From assembly GCA_934394515.1 (NCBI GenBank), contig CAKRRU010000039.1, positions 1 through 19,850 of the forward strand: 19,850 bases of DNA. The letters are read 5' to 3'. Positions 6,415 through 12,937 of this stretch are shown here, piece by piece. A program made the position numbers and the translations under genes. Below the pieces are notes generated by a model. The model ran no database searches. It saw nothing but the letters and a program-made list of their open reading frames with translations, and had not been told where the DNA came from. Within the stretch, counting starts at the first letter, position 1. Each line of letters begins with the position of its first letter. Source of the DNA: an uncultured Acetatifactor sp. Lineage in GTDB: Bacteria > Bacillota > Clostridia > Lachnospirales > Lachnospiraceae.

Positions 6415-7560
6415 ATGAAAAAGATTGCAATCCTGGGGTCTACCGGTTCCATCGGAACCCAGACTCTGGAGGTCGTCCGCAACAATCCGGAACTTAAGGT
6501 GGTAGCACTGGCAGCCGGAAAAAGTGTGGAACTGATGGAAAAGCAGATCAGGGAATTCCAACCGCTGATCGCAGCTATGTGGAGTGCGGAAGCGGCAGCA
6601 GACCTGCGAGACCGTGTGGCAGATCTTCCTGTGAAAATAGTAGCGGGCATGGATGGACTGCTGGAGATCGCGGTGATGCCCGAGTCGCAGGTATTAGTGA
6701 CGGCAATTGTGGGAATGATTGGTATCAGACCGACGATCGCAGCTATTGAAGCAGGCAAAGACATTGCGCTGGCGAATAAAGAGACCTTGGTGACTGCCGG
6801 ACATATCATTATGCCGTTAGCGGCAAAAATGGGTGTAAAGATCCTGCCGGTAGACAGCGAACACAGTGCGATTTTCCAGTCACTGAACGGAGAACCGAAG
6901 GAGAGAATTGAGAAAATCTTACTAACTGCATCCGGCGGACCGTTCCGGGGCAGAACTACAGAACAACTGCGGAATATTCAGGTGGAAGATGCGCTGAAAC
7001 ATCCCAACTGGTCCATGGGGCGGAAGATCACGATCGATTCTTCGACCCTGGTAAACAAAGGACTGGAAGTCATGGAAGTCAAGTGGCTGTTCGGTGTGGA
7101 TCTGGATCAGATCCAGGTCGTCGTACATCCACAGAGTATTATTCATTCCGCTGTACAGTATGTGGACGGTGCAGTCATTGCGCAGCTTGGCACTCCGGAT
7201 ATGAAGCTTCCGATCCAGTATGCGTTGTTCTATCCGGATCGTCGACCGATGCCCGGAAAGCGTCTGGACTTTTACGAGCTGGGACAGCTGACATTTGAAA
7301 AACCGGATACGGATACCTTCTATGGGCTGAAGCTAGCCTATGATGCACAGCGTATCGGCGGCAGTATGCCGACAGTATACAATGCGGCGAATGAGAAAGC
7401 GGTCGGATTGTTCCTGAATCGTAAAATTAAATATCTTCAGATTCCGGAACTGATTCAGAAGGCGATGGAACAGCATAAAGTGATCGAGAATCCAAACGTG
7501 GATGAAATCCTGCAGACAGAGGCTTCGGTTTACCGGTATATTGAAGAAATGGGTTTTTAA
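6415..7560 (+). CDS. dxr: 1-deoxy-D-xylulose 5-phosphate reductoisomerase
   Basis: This 381-residue enzyme performs the first committed step of the MEP isoprenoid pathway: NADPH-dependent rearrangement and reduction of DXP to MEP. The Rossmann motif GSTGSIG is at 8-14, the metal-binding DSEHSAIFQSL at 147-157 (Asp147, Glu149), the flexible-loop TASGGPFR at 171-178, and the substrate-binding MGRKITIDSS with N214-K215 and Glu218. All catalytic residues are kept. GAGGAA precedes the ATG. It sits between cdsA and rseP, an order common in Firmicutes, and supplies precursors for the uppS product made from the same operon. Confidence 0.97.
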   Translation: MKKIAILGSTGSIGTQTLEVVRNNPELKVVALAAGKSVELMEKQIREFQPLIAAMWSAEAAADLRDRVADLPVKIVAGMDGLLEIAVMPESQVLVTAIVGMIGIRPTIAAIEAGKDIALANKETLVTAGHIIMPLAAKMGVKILPVDSEHSAIFQSLNGEPKERIEKILLTASGGPFRGRTTEQLRNIQVEDALKHPNWSMGRKITIDSSTLVNKGLEVMEVKWLFGVDLDQIQVVVHPQSIIHSAVQYVDGAVIAQLGTPDMKLPIQYALFYPDRRPMPGKRLDFYELGQLTFEKPDTDTFYGLKLAYDAQRIGGSMPTVYNAANEKAVGLFLNRKIKYLQIPELIQKAMEQHKVIENPNVDEILQTEASVYRYIEEMGF

Positions 7561-7597
7561 AAGTTTTGAAAAAGTATCTATAGATGAGAGGCAATAA

Positions 7598-8653
7598 ATG
7601 GTTACTTTGATCTTGTTTGTACTGATTTTTGGGGTGGTGGTGATCTCACATGAATTCGGACATTTCCTGCTGGCGAAAGCCAATGGGATTCATGTGATAG
7701 AATTTTCCGTAGGTATGGGGCCGAATCTGTTTTCCTTCCAGAAAGGAGATACCAAATATTCCCTGAAACTCCTGCCCATCGGCGGTGCCTGTATGTTTGA
7801 AGGCGAGGACGGGCTGAATGAGAAAGAAGACGGGGAAGATCACAGTGGGTCATTCCTGAATGCCAATGTATGGGCGAGAATCTCCACAGTGCTGGCAGGG
7901 CCGGTTTTTAACTTTATCCTGGGCTTTATCATTGCCTTCATCATGGTGAATCTGATCGTGATCCGAGATCCGGTAGCCACGGAGATCGTGGACGGCGGTG
8001 CTGCACAGGAAGCGGGGCTGGAGGCAGGCGACAGGATTTTATCGCTGAATGGCAGCAAAATACATCTTTATGAGGAAATACAGTTATTTACCCTGACCTA
8101 TCGCGGCGGGGAGGTAACGGTGGAATATGAGAGAAACGGTACAAAGGAAACGACCACTCTGACTCCGAAATATGATGAAACACAAGGGCGTTATATGATC
8201 GGTATCAGTAATGCAGATTTTGTGGAATTGTCAGGACTGGACTGTTTCCGGTATTCCTGGTATGAGATGCGTTATTGTGTGACGATGACGTGGAAGAGTC
8301 TGGCAATGCTGGTACAGGGGCAGGTGTCCAGACAGGATGTGGCAGGTCCCGTGGGTATTGCTGTGAATGTCGTAGGCAAGACCTACGAGAGTACCAAGGA
8401 CTATGGCTGGCAGAATGTACTGGTGAATATGCTGAATATCACCCTGATGCTTACTGTGAACCTGGGAATACTGAATCTCCTGCCGGTTCCGGCACTGGAC
8501 GGCGGCAGACTGGTATTCCTGATCTGGGAAGCTGTCACGCACAAACCGGTACCACCGGAAAAGGAAGGCATGGTACACTTTATCGGCCTGATGTTTTTCA
8601 TGGTACTGATGGTGTTCCTGCTGTTTAATGATCTGGTAAATATTTTTGGATAA
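7598..8653 (+). CDS. rseP: Site-2 intramembrane zinc metalloprotease, RseP/RasP family
   Basis: The 351-residue polytopic protease has HEFGH at 18-22 in the first helix (zinc-binding HExxH), one PDZ domain at roughly 125-205 between helices 2 and 3, and the third zinc ligand in NLLPVPALDGGR (293-304, Asp301). The single PDZ domain and length match the Gram-positive RasP/YluC form, which cleaves anti-sigma factors and leftover signal peptides in the membrane. In B. subtilis relatives it acts on RsiW and on division and peptide substrates; targets here are not known. It is the last gene of the pyrH-frr-uppS-cdsA-dxr block; a strong terminator follows 25 bp after the stop. Many related genomes have ispG and polC next, which are absent here. 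Confidence 0.95.
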   Translation: MVTLILFVLIFGVVVISHEFGHFLLAKANGIHVIEFSVGMGPNLFSFQKGDTKYSLKLLPIGGACMFEGEDGLNEKEDGEDHSGSFLNANVWARISTVLAGPVFNFILGFIIAFIMVNLIVIRDPVATEIVDGGAAQEAGLEAGDRILSLNGSKIHLYEEIQLFTLTYRGGEVTVEYERNGTKETTTLTPKYDETQGRYMIGISNADFVELSGLDCFRYSWYEMRYCVTMTWKSLAMLVQGQVSRQDVAGPVGIAVNVVGKTYESTKDYGWQNVLVNMLNITLMLTVNLGILNLLPVPALDGGRLVFLIWEAVTHKPVPPEKEGMVHFIGLMFFMVLMVFLLFNDLVNIFG

Positions 8654-8677
8654 CAGTTCAGCAACTGCAACATTGAC

Positions 8678-8708
8678 AAAGGGCATACCTCATGGTATGC
8701 TCTTTTTA
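8678..8708 (+). terminator. Strong rho-independent terminator after rseP
   Basis: GCATACC at 8683-8689 pairs with GGTATGC at 8694-8700 around a TCAT loop, extended by outer A/T pairs, and is followed by TCTTTTT. It ends the envelope operon. Confidence 0.9.
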
Positions 8709-8712
8709 TGTT

Positions 8713-8756
8713 CGTGTCAGAGACACGATTCTATATTATTTTCATGCCGATCGGCA
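8713..8756 (+). promoter_or_regulatory. Candidate promoter flanked by two palindromes
   Basis: A -10-like TATATT lies at 8732-8737. Just upstream, CGTGTC-AGA-GACACG (8713-8727) is a perfect inverted repeat in the spacer region; just downstream, TGCCGATCGGCA (8745-8756) is a perfect 12-bp palindrome near the expected transcript start. No convincing -35 is visible. The arrangement suggests operator control of the following two genes, but no regulator is encoded nearby. Confidence 0.4.
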
Positions 8757-8805
8757 AAAGTTTCCAAGATTACTGAGAACAAAAGATAAGAAGGGAGGAG
8801 TGCGT

Positions 8806-9411
8806 ATGGAGCACGTGACGGCCTGCTATTGGCAAAAAGAAGCGGTACCGCGTCTGTTTTTGAGCATGCAGCAGAGAAAATATCGGACAAAAGCAGCTTC
8901 CGTTGTACTTTCCTGCATTTCTGACAGCAGGGAGCAGGTGATAAGTCTGCAAAAGAGAATGGAGGAAGAACTGGAACAAACGGATATTTGGAATTCGCGG
9001 GGAGAAATCATACAGGAAAAGTGGACGGAATATATGGCGGATCAACCGGAGGACTGTAACTGTGCGGGGATTCTGTGTGTGGAGAACAGCCTGTTGATGT
9101 ATAGCCGCGGGAGAATGCGCATCTGTGGATTTTTCAGCAGATTCGGGAGAAACACGTGGAGAGTCCGGAAGGAACAATGTATCGTGGGAGAAGTGGAACC
9201 GGGTACGGCAGTATTGTTGACGGATAATGCATTTTTGAATCTATGTGAAGATGAACTGGCGGCAGGCTTAAGACCGGGAAGCATCGGCAGAGATTCACCT
9301 GCGGATATGGCGGAACGGGCACAAAAACGATTGTGGGAGCTGGGACGGAACGCAGAACAACAGGGAGGAAGACATATGGGTGCAGTATGGATTCTTCCGG
9401 TAATGAGATGA
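8806..9411 (+). CDS. Degenerate PP2C-like protein (possible pseudophosphatase)
   Basis: I do not recognise this 201-residue protein by name. The ATG at 8806 has a strong GGGAGG; upstream in-frame starts fall inside the rseP terminator. The C-terminal half follows the order of a PP2C phosphatase: a hydrophobic strand GILCVENSLLMYSRG where PP2C has the accumulating-value strand and GDSR, then VEPGTAVLLTDNAFLNLCED in place of the usual GD-x-LLLCSDG-L-x-x-L-x-D/E, then a helix (AERAQKRLWELGR) and a last strand MGAVWILPV in place of DN-x-T-x-VVV-x-V. The aspartates that hold the two metals are missing: SDG reads TDN and the final DN is not seen. The N-terminal half also lacks an obvious DGMGG. If this assignment is right it cannot be an ordinary metal phosphatase and may bind phosphoprotein or its partner kinase. 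Its stop lies 10 bp before the kinase start, so the two are co-translated. No signal peptide or helix is seen. Confidence 0.6.
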   Translation: MEHVTACYWQKEAVPRLFLSMQQRKYRTKAASVVLSCISDSREQVISLQKRMEEELEQTDIWNSRGEIIQEKWTEYMADQPEDCNCAGILCVENSLLMYSRGRMRICGFFSRFGRNTWRVRKEQCIVGEVEPGTAVLLTDNAFLNLCEDELAAGLRPGSIGRDSPADMAERAQKRLWELGRNAEQQGGRHMGAVWILPVMR

Positions 9412-9421
9412 AGGAGAGAAC

Positions 9422-10288
9422 GTGACGACAGTATTGACAAAGAATCAGGAAGACATTTTAGAAAAGCATGGATATGGACAGCCTGTGCCGGTCGGGGAAG
9501 GGAGCTTTTCCAGGGTTTACCGTGTCAGCGACAGAACCGGACGATTCTGGGCCTGCAGAGTGTCGGAAGCTACCGGACGCTGGGAACAGGAATGCCGGAA
9601 CTGGAAAGAGATCATGCATCCGCTGTTTCCAATGTACCGGGAACAATGGACGGAGGGCAGAACAGGATATCTGGTGATTGAATATTGGGAAGGCATGGAT
9701 CTGTGTGAATTCCTGAAACGGAGAAAAAGGCTGTCGCCGGAGCAGGTCGTCTTCATAGCCGGACAACTTGCGGAAGGTCTGCGATATCTTCATGAGAGAC
9801 CACATCCGTTTCTCTACCGGGATCTGAAACCTGAAAATATCCGTATTCGATCCAATGGGAAAGTGGGGATCCTGGATCTTGGGTGCCTGTGGAACAGAGA
9901 GCAGGAATGGTCGGGGGCGGGAAACCGCATTTACAGTGCTCCGGAACAGTTCCGGCCGGGAGAAGTCCCGGGGGAAGAAAGCGATGTGTATGCGGTGGGA
10001 AAGCTGCTTGGAGTTATGCTGGGGGAGGATAACGGGAAGGTGCAGAATCCTAAACGATGCCGGGACAGACACAAGACGCTGAACCACTGCGGACGGAAAC
10101 AGAAACGACAGGAGAAGTGGCTGCGCAGACTCGGCACGATGGCAACCTGCGGGGAACGGAAAATGCGTATTCCGGATATGGAAACACTGTACCGGCTGCT
10201 GACTGTAACGGACACACCGGAAAGGGAACGCAGACACGCTTTACAGACAGCGGATTTCTATTATATCCGTAAGTTGTACTATCCTTAG
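9422..10288 (+). CDS. Soluble Ser/Thr protein kinase-like protein, possible pseudokinase
   Basis: The 288-residue product begins at GTG (9422) with AAGGAG 5 bp upstream. It is a Hanks-type kinase fold: glycine loop VGEGSFSRVYRV (24-35), catalytic loop YRDLKPEN (132-139, Asp134, Lys136, Asn139), DLG (152-154) for DFG, APE (173-175), and the F-helix Asp188. In strand 3 the ATP-anchoring lysine of the VAxK motif is arginine (WACRV, Arg46, codon AGA at 9557-9559). HRD reads YRD, a variant seen in active kinases too. The C-lobe is short, rich in Arg and Lys, and there is no transmembrane helix, PASTA or other sensor domain, unlike PrkC/PknB. Lys-to-Arg here normally abolishes activity, so it may be a pseudokinase or use a displaced lysine. 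The partner gene directly upstream is PP2C-like, matching the common kinase/phosphatase pairing. Confidence 0.85.
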   Translation: MTTVLTKNQEDILEKHGYGQPVPVGEGSFSRVYRVSDRTGRFWACRVSEATGRWEQECRNWKEIMHPLFPMYREQWTEGRTGYLVIEYWEGMDLCEFLKRRKRLSPEQVVFIAGQLAEGLRYLHERPHPFLYRDLKPENIRIRSNGKVGILDLGCLWNREQEWSGAGNRIYSAPEQFRPGEVPGEESDVYAVGKLLGVMLGEDNGKVQNPKRCRDRHKTLNHCGRKQKRQEKWLRRLGTMATCGERKMRIPDMETLYRLLTVTDTPERERRHALQTADFYYIRKLYYP

Positions 10289-10337
10289 CTGTACACTCCG
10301 TGCTCGAACACAATCTAGAAAATTTGCAAAAAAGTGC

Positions 10338-10366
10338 TTGCTGTTTGAAAGAGAAATGAGTATACT
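10338..10366 (+). promoter_or_regulatory. Sigma-A promoter for the transaldolase gene
   Basis: TTGCTG at 10338-10343 and TATACT at 10361-10366 are 17 bp apart. The following leader of about 70 bases contains no strong structure. The strong codon bias of the gene agrees with high expression. Confidence 0.7.
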
Positions 10367-10439
10367 GTAGATAAAGGTTCGGAATTGACTTATGAGGACC
10401 GGAAGCAATTAAATTTACATAGCAAAAAGGAGAAGAGTT

Positions 10440-11093
10440 ATGCGTTTTTTTATTGACACTGCCAAAGTAGAAGACATTAAGAAAGCAAATGACATGGGGG
10501 TTATTTGCGGAGTAACGACCAATCCCTCTTTGATCGCAAAAGAGGGCAGAGATTTCAAAGAGGTAATTAAGGAAATCGCATCTATCGTAGACGGACCGAT
10601 CAGCGGTGAGGTAAAGGCTACCACCGTAGATGCGGAAGGCATGATCAAGGAAGGAAGAGAGATCGCAGCCATTCATCCCAACATGGTAGTTAAGATCCCT
10701 ATGACGGTAGAAGGCTTAAAAGCATGTAAAGTATTAAGCTCCGAAGGCATCAAGACCAATGTGACTCTGATTTTCTCTGCAAACCAGGCTCTGCTGGCAG
10801 CACGTGCAGGTGCTACCTATGTATCTCCCTTCCTGGGCAGACTGGATGATATCAGCCAGAGAGGCGTAGATCTGATCCGTGATATCGCTGATATTTTTGC
10901 GGTGACTGATCTGGATACCCAGATTATCGCAGCAAGTGTACGTAATCCTATCCATGTAACCGATTGTGCACTGGCAGGCGCTGACATCGCAACCGTTCCC
11001 TACGCAGTCATTGAGCAGATGGTAAAACATCCTCTGACCGATGCCGGTATTGCTAAATTCCAGGCAGATTATAAAGCAGTCTTTGGTGAATAG
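10440..11093 (+). CDS. fsa: Transaldolase / fructose-6-phosphate aldolase family enzyme
   Basis: A 217-residue protein of the short TalC/MipB-type transaldolase subfamily, a TIM barrel using a Schiff-base lysine. Lys85 in VVKIPMT is the catalytic lysine, Asp6 in FFIDTA is the conserved N-terminal acid, and TTNPSL (26-31) is the phosphate/substrate strand motif. Members either transfer dihydroxyacetone units in the non-oxidative pentose phosphate pathway or cleave fructose 6-phosphate; the sequence alone does not separate the two, and a transaldolase role is commoner in Firmicutes. AAGGAG precedes the ATG. It is monocistronic. Its last codons and stop form one arm of a large foldback (11077-11254). 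The downstream SASP gene converges on it. Confidence 0.9.
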   Translation: MRFFIDTAKVEDIKKANDMGVICGVTTNPSLIAKEGRDFKEVIKEIASIVDGPISGEVKATTVDAEGMIKEGREIAAIHPNMVVKIPMTVEGLKACKVLSSEGIKTNVTLIFSANQALLAARAGATYVSPFLGRLDDISQRGVDLIRDIADIFAVTDLDTQIIAASVRNPIHVTDCALAGADIATVPYAVIEQMVKHPLTDAGIAKFQADYKAVFGE

Positions 11094-11254
11094 TCTGTCA
11101 ATGCATAGGCGGGACGACTGCTTGCAGGCAGGAACGCCTATGCATTAGACGGACAAAAGACATGAGCAAGTAGGGCGACAGCCCGGAATGCGAATGGCTG
11201 TAGCGGTTCGAGAGTGCGAAGCACGGAGAAGCGCGTGATTCACCAAAGATACTG
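11077..11254 (+). repeat. Large foldback element overlapping the transaldolase stop codon
   Basis: CTTTGGTGAAT at 11081-11091 is a perfect inverted copy of ATTCACCAAAG at 11238-11248; CAGT 11077-11080 and ACTG 11251-11254 extend it past a 2-nt bulge. Enclosed are a 12-bp perfect stem (AATGCATAGGCG 11100-11111 with CGCCTATGCATT 11135-11146), GGGC-GACA-GCCC at 11173-11184, and GTGC-GAA-GCAC at 11214-11224 inside a wider GCG-TTC/GAA-CGC stem (11203-11234). It could be a structured RNA, the 3' UTR of fsa, or a palindromic dispersed element inserted at the gene end. Confidence 0.6.
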
Positions 11255-11261
11255 ACACAGT

Positions 11262-11300
11262 AAGAAGCTGTACAGAGAATCCCTCTGTACAGCTTCTTTT
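11262..11300. terminator. Bidirectional rho-independent terminator between convergent genes
   Basis: A 16-bp perfect stem, AAGAAGCTGTACAGAG (11262-11277) with CTCTGTACAGCTTCTT (11283-11298), loop AATCC, then TT. With the A-rich left flank it can end both the transaldolase (+) and SASP (-) transcripts. Confidence 0.9.
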
Positions 11301-11328
11301 GGCTTCTGATCCGACAGGCAGACAGAGC

Positions 11329-11526
11329 TTATTTCATCTGCTCTTCCTGCTTCTTGATCATACGACGAACCATTTCACCGCCGATGCTTCCTGCTTCCTT
11401 AGAAGTAAGGTCGCCGTTATAACCTTCTTTCAGATTAACACCCAGCTCGGATGCTACCTCGGTCTTGAAACGATCCATTGCAGCCTTAGCTTCGGGAACT
11501 TCTACTCTATTGGTTTTACTTGCCAT
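11329..11526 (-). CDS. Alpha/beta-type small acid-soluble spore protein
   Basis: The 65-residue product matches the alpha/beta-type SASP family, which coats and protects DNA in the forespore and is degraded on germination. The conserved first half includes the germination-protease site region (FKTEVASELGV) and the second half the DNA-contact GYNGDLTSKEAGSIGGEMVR segment. The start is the ATG at 11526: GGAGGTG lies 8 nt upstream, and the GTG three codons earlier overlaps that ribosome binding site and is rejected. Expression should be forespore-specific from the sigma-G-like promoter at 11598-11626. It shows that the organism is, or recently was, a spore former. The gene is divergent from the ABC operon and convergent with fsa. 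Confidence 0.95.
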   Translation of the reverse strand: MASKTNRVEVPEAKAAMDRFKTEVASELGVNLKEGYNGDLTSKEAGSIGGEMVRRMIKKQEEQMK

Positions 11527-11564
11527 TTCGTTCACCTCCGTTTGGAATTCGGTTTTCTTGTTTC

Positions 11565-11591
11565 AGATAAGCGTTTTGGAATCACTTATCT
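11565..11591 (-). promoter_or_regulatory. Hairpin at the 5' end of the SASP transcript
   Basis: AGATAAG (11565-11571) and CTTATCT (11585-11591) form a 7-bp stem with a 13-nt loop. The predicted SASP transcript starts near 11590, so the hairpin would cap the mRNA 5' end and may stabilise it. It could instead be an operator. Confidence 0.4.
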
Positions 11592-11597
11592 TGGTAT

Positions 11598-11626
11598 TAG
11601 TATGAGCATCGTCCTTTTTTTCATGC
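11598..11626 (-). promoter_or_regulatory. Sigma-G-type promoter of the SASP gene
   Basis: On the minus strand, GCATG (11626-11622) as -35 and CATACTA (11604-11598) as -10 are 17 bp apart. This fits the known sigma-G pattern (GHATR and CATnnTA) and the expected forespore timing of SASP genes. Confidence 0.75.
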
Positions 11627-11649
11627 TGGTAAGTTTTTCATTTTTACGT

Positions 11650-11655
11650 TATAAT
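11650..11655 (+). promoter_or_regulatory. -10 element of the ABC transporter operon
   Basis: A perfect TATAAT at 11650-11655 lies just ahead of the structured leader, placing the transcript start near 11661. No good -35 is seen near 11627, where sigma-G elements of the divergent SASP gene also lie. Confidence 0.55.
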
Positions 11656-11660
11656 CAAAA

Positions 11661-11791
11661 AGCAACAATAGGAAACGGAGACCGGAAAGAAGGCGGTGAG
11701 CCTCACTGACCGTAATCCCACAGAAGTGACTGACCTTTGAAGCCCGATGAGATCCGGCGGAGCTGAGAAGAGAAGGTGTTTTTTTGTTGCT
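11661..11791 (+). promoter_or_regulatory. Structured leader RNA with terminator-like 3' end (candidate riboswitch or attenuator)
   Basis: AGCAACAA (11661-11668) and TTGTTGCT (11784-11791) are perfectly complementary and close a domain of about 130 nt beginning at the predicted transcript start. Within it ACCTT (11733-11737) pairs with AAGGT (11773-11777) around an inner hairpin (AGC-CCG with CGG and GCT), followed by G and seven Ts at 11779-11785: an intrinsic-terminator shape. A competing AAGG at 11690-11693 could capture CCTT (11734-11737) instead. ACTGACC occurs twice (11704-11710 and 11729-11735). It precedes a transporter operon. I could not match it to a known riboswitch class; it loosely echoes TPP elements but lacks their core. 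Confidence 0.5.
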
Positions 11792-11824
11792 GTAATTTAT
11801 TCTATACAGAAAGGCGAAAAAACA

Positions 11825-12937
11825 ATGAAAAAGAAAACAGGAATCACAAAAGCACTGGCATTTGCGCTGACTCTGGGACTGTTGTGCGGCGGTCTTGCGG
11901 GATGCGGCCGGACACAGGGGGAAGCCACAGTGCCGGAAAGTCAGGCGACGGAGAGTGTACGGCCTGACGGGACGGAAGAGAACACAGTGGTGGAAAGCGC
12001 GGAGACCGCAGCAACAGAAAGCACGGAGAATACGGATGGCACGACAGTACGTGTGGCATCCTTAAAGGGACCGACCTCTCTCGGACTTTTATTTTTAATG
12101 GATAAAGCCGGGAAAGGCGAGACCTCCAATACTTATGAATTTCAGATGGCGACCGGAGCGGATGAGATCCTGCCCCTGATGGTAAAAGGCGAGCTGGATA
12201 TCGCACTGGTGCCTGCCAATGTGGCAAGTATCCTCTATCATAAGACGCAGGGCGGCGTGGAAGTCATTGATATCAATACTTTGGGCGTACTGTATATGGT
12301 ATCCGGAGAAGATTCCGTGACGAGTTTTACCGACCTTGTGGGAAAAACGATCTACCTGACCGGAAAAGGAACGACGCCGGACTATGTATTACAGTATCTG
12401 CTTGCTGCGAACGGCATGTCCGCAGAGGATGTAACATTGGAATATAAATCGGAAGCGACCGAGGTTGCCTCAGTGCTGGCGGAGGACCCTACAGCAATCG
12501 GACTTTTACCACAGCCTTTTGTCACCGCAGCATGTATGCAGAATGATGCGCTGAAGGTGATCCTAGACCTGAATGCGGAATGGAACAAAGTACAGGGCGA
12601 GAACGGCAGCAGTATGGTCACCGGCGTTACGGTCGTCCGCAAAGAGTTCCTGGAAGAGAATGAATCTTGTGTAAAAGCTTTTATGGAAGATCATAAGGCA
12701 AGTGCGGAAGCAGTAAATGCGGATCCCGAAACCGGTGCCGCATTGGCAGTGGATGCGCAGATCGTGGCAAAAGCCCCGATTGCGCAGAAGGCAATTCCGA
12801 ATTGCAATATTACTTATATAGATGGAACGGAAATGAAGCAGGCACTTTCCGGATATCTGGAAGTACTGTTCGGACAGGATTCCCAGTCGGTAGGCGGCGG
12901 ACTCCCTGAGGATGATTTCTATTATGTCGCAGAGTAA
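11825..12937 (+). CDS. ABC transporter substrate-binding lipoprotein, NitT/TauT-like (NMT1/SsuA fold)
   Basis: The 370-residue product starts at ATG 11825; longer frames begin inside the leader RNA and are rejected. Residues 1-26 are a lipoprotein signal with lipobox LAGC (Cys27). An acidic, Thr/Ser-rich tether (28-75) leads to a periplasmic-binding-protein type-2 domain beginning VRVASLKGPTSLG, with GELDIALVPANVASILYHK, LGVLYMVS and LVGKTIYLTGKGTTPDYVLQ segments typical of the nitrate/sulfonate/taurine/HMP-binding group. The ligand cannot be read from sequence. The AAAGG upstream is a modest ribosome binding site. It overlaps the permease gene by 14 nt. Association with a hydrogenase-linked regulator suggests a metal- or cofactor-related ligand, as inference. 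Confidence 0.85.
   Translation: MKKKTGITKALAFALTLGLLCGGLAGCGRTQGEATVPESQATESVRPDGTEENTVVESAETAATESTENTDGTTVRVASLKGPTSLGLLFLMDKAGKGETSNTYEFQMATGADEILPLMVKGELDIALVPANVASILYHKTQGGVEVIDINTLGVLYMVSGEDSVTSFTDLVGKTIYLTGKGTTPDYVLQYLLAANGMSAEDVTLEYKSEATEVASVLAEDPTAIGLLPQPFVTAACMQNDALKVILDLNAEWNKVQGENGSSMVTGVTVVRKEFLEENESCVKAFMEDHKASAEAVNADPETGAALAVDAQIVAKAPIAQKAIPNCNITYIDGTEMKQALSGYLEVLFGQDSQSVGGGLPEDDFYYVAE

Noticed and set aside
8692..8805. Longer N-terminus for the PP2C-like gene starting at 8692
   Set aside because: That start lies inside the rseP terminator hairpin and would need translation through the palindromes; ATG 8806 has a strong GGGAGG.
9458..10237. A 259-codon minus-strand open frame across the kinase gene
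   Set aside because: It is the shadow of the kinase coding frame; the + strand carries clear kinase motifs and a ribosome binding site.
11299..11709. A 136-codon + strand frame over the SASP gene
   Set aside because: Antisense of a well-recognised SASP gene and of its promoter; no start signal.
11661..11791. TPP riboswitch in the ABC operon leader
   Set aside because: Some words (TTTGAA, GGCGGAG, CTGAGA) echo TPP elements, and the transporter type would fit, but the order is wrong and the conserved P5 hairpin is missing. Kept as unassigned.
11747..11824. Longer N-terminus for the binding lipoprotein starting at 11747
   Set aside because: It starts inside the structured leader, and the lipoprotein signal peptide begins cleanly at 11825.
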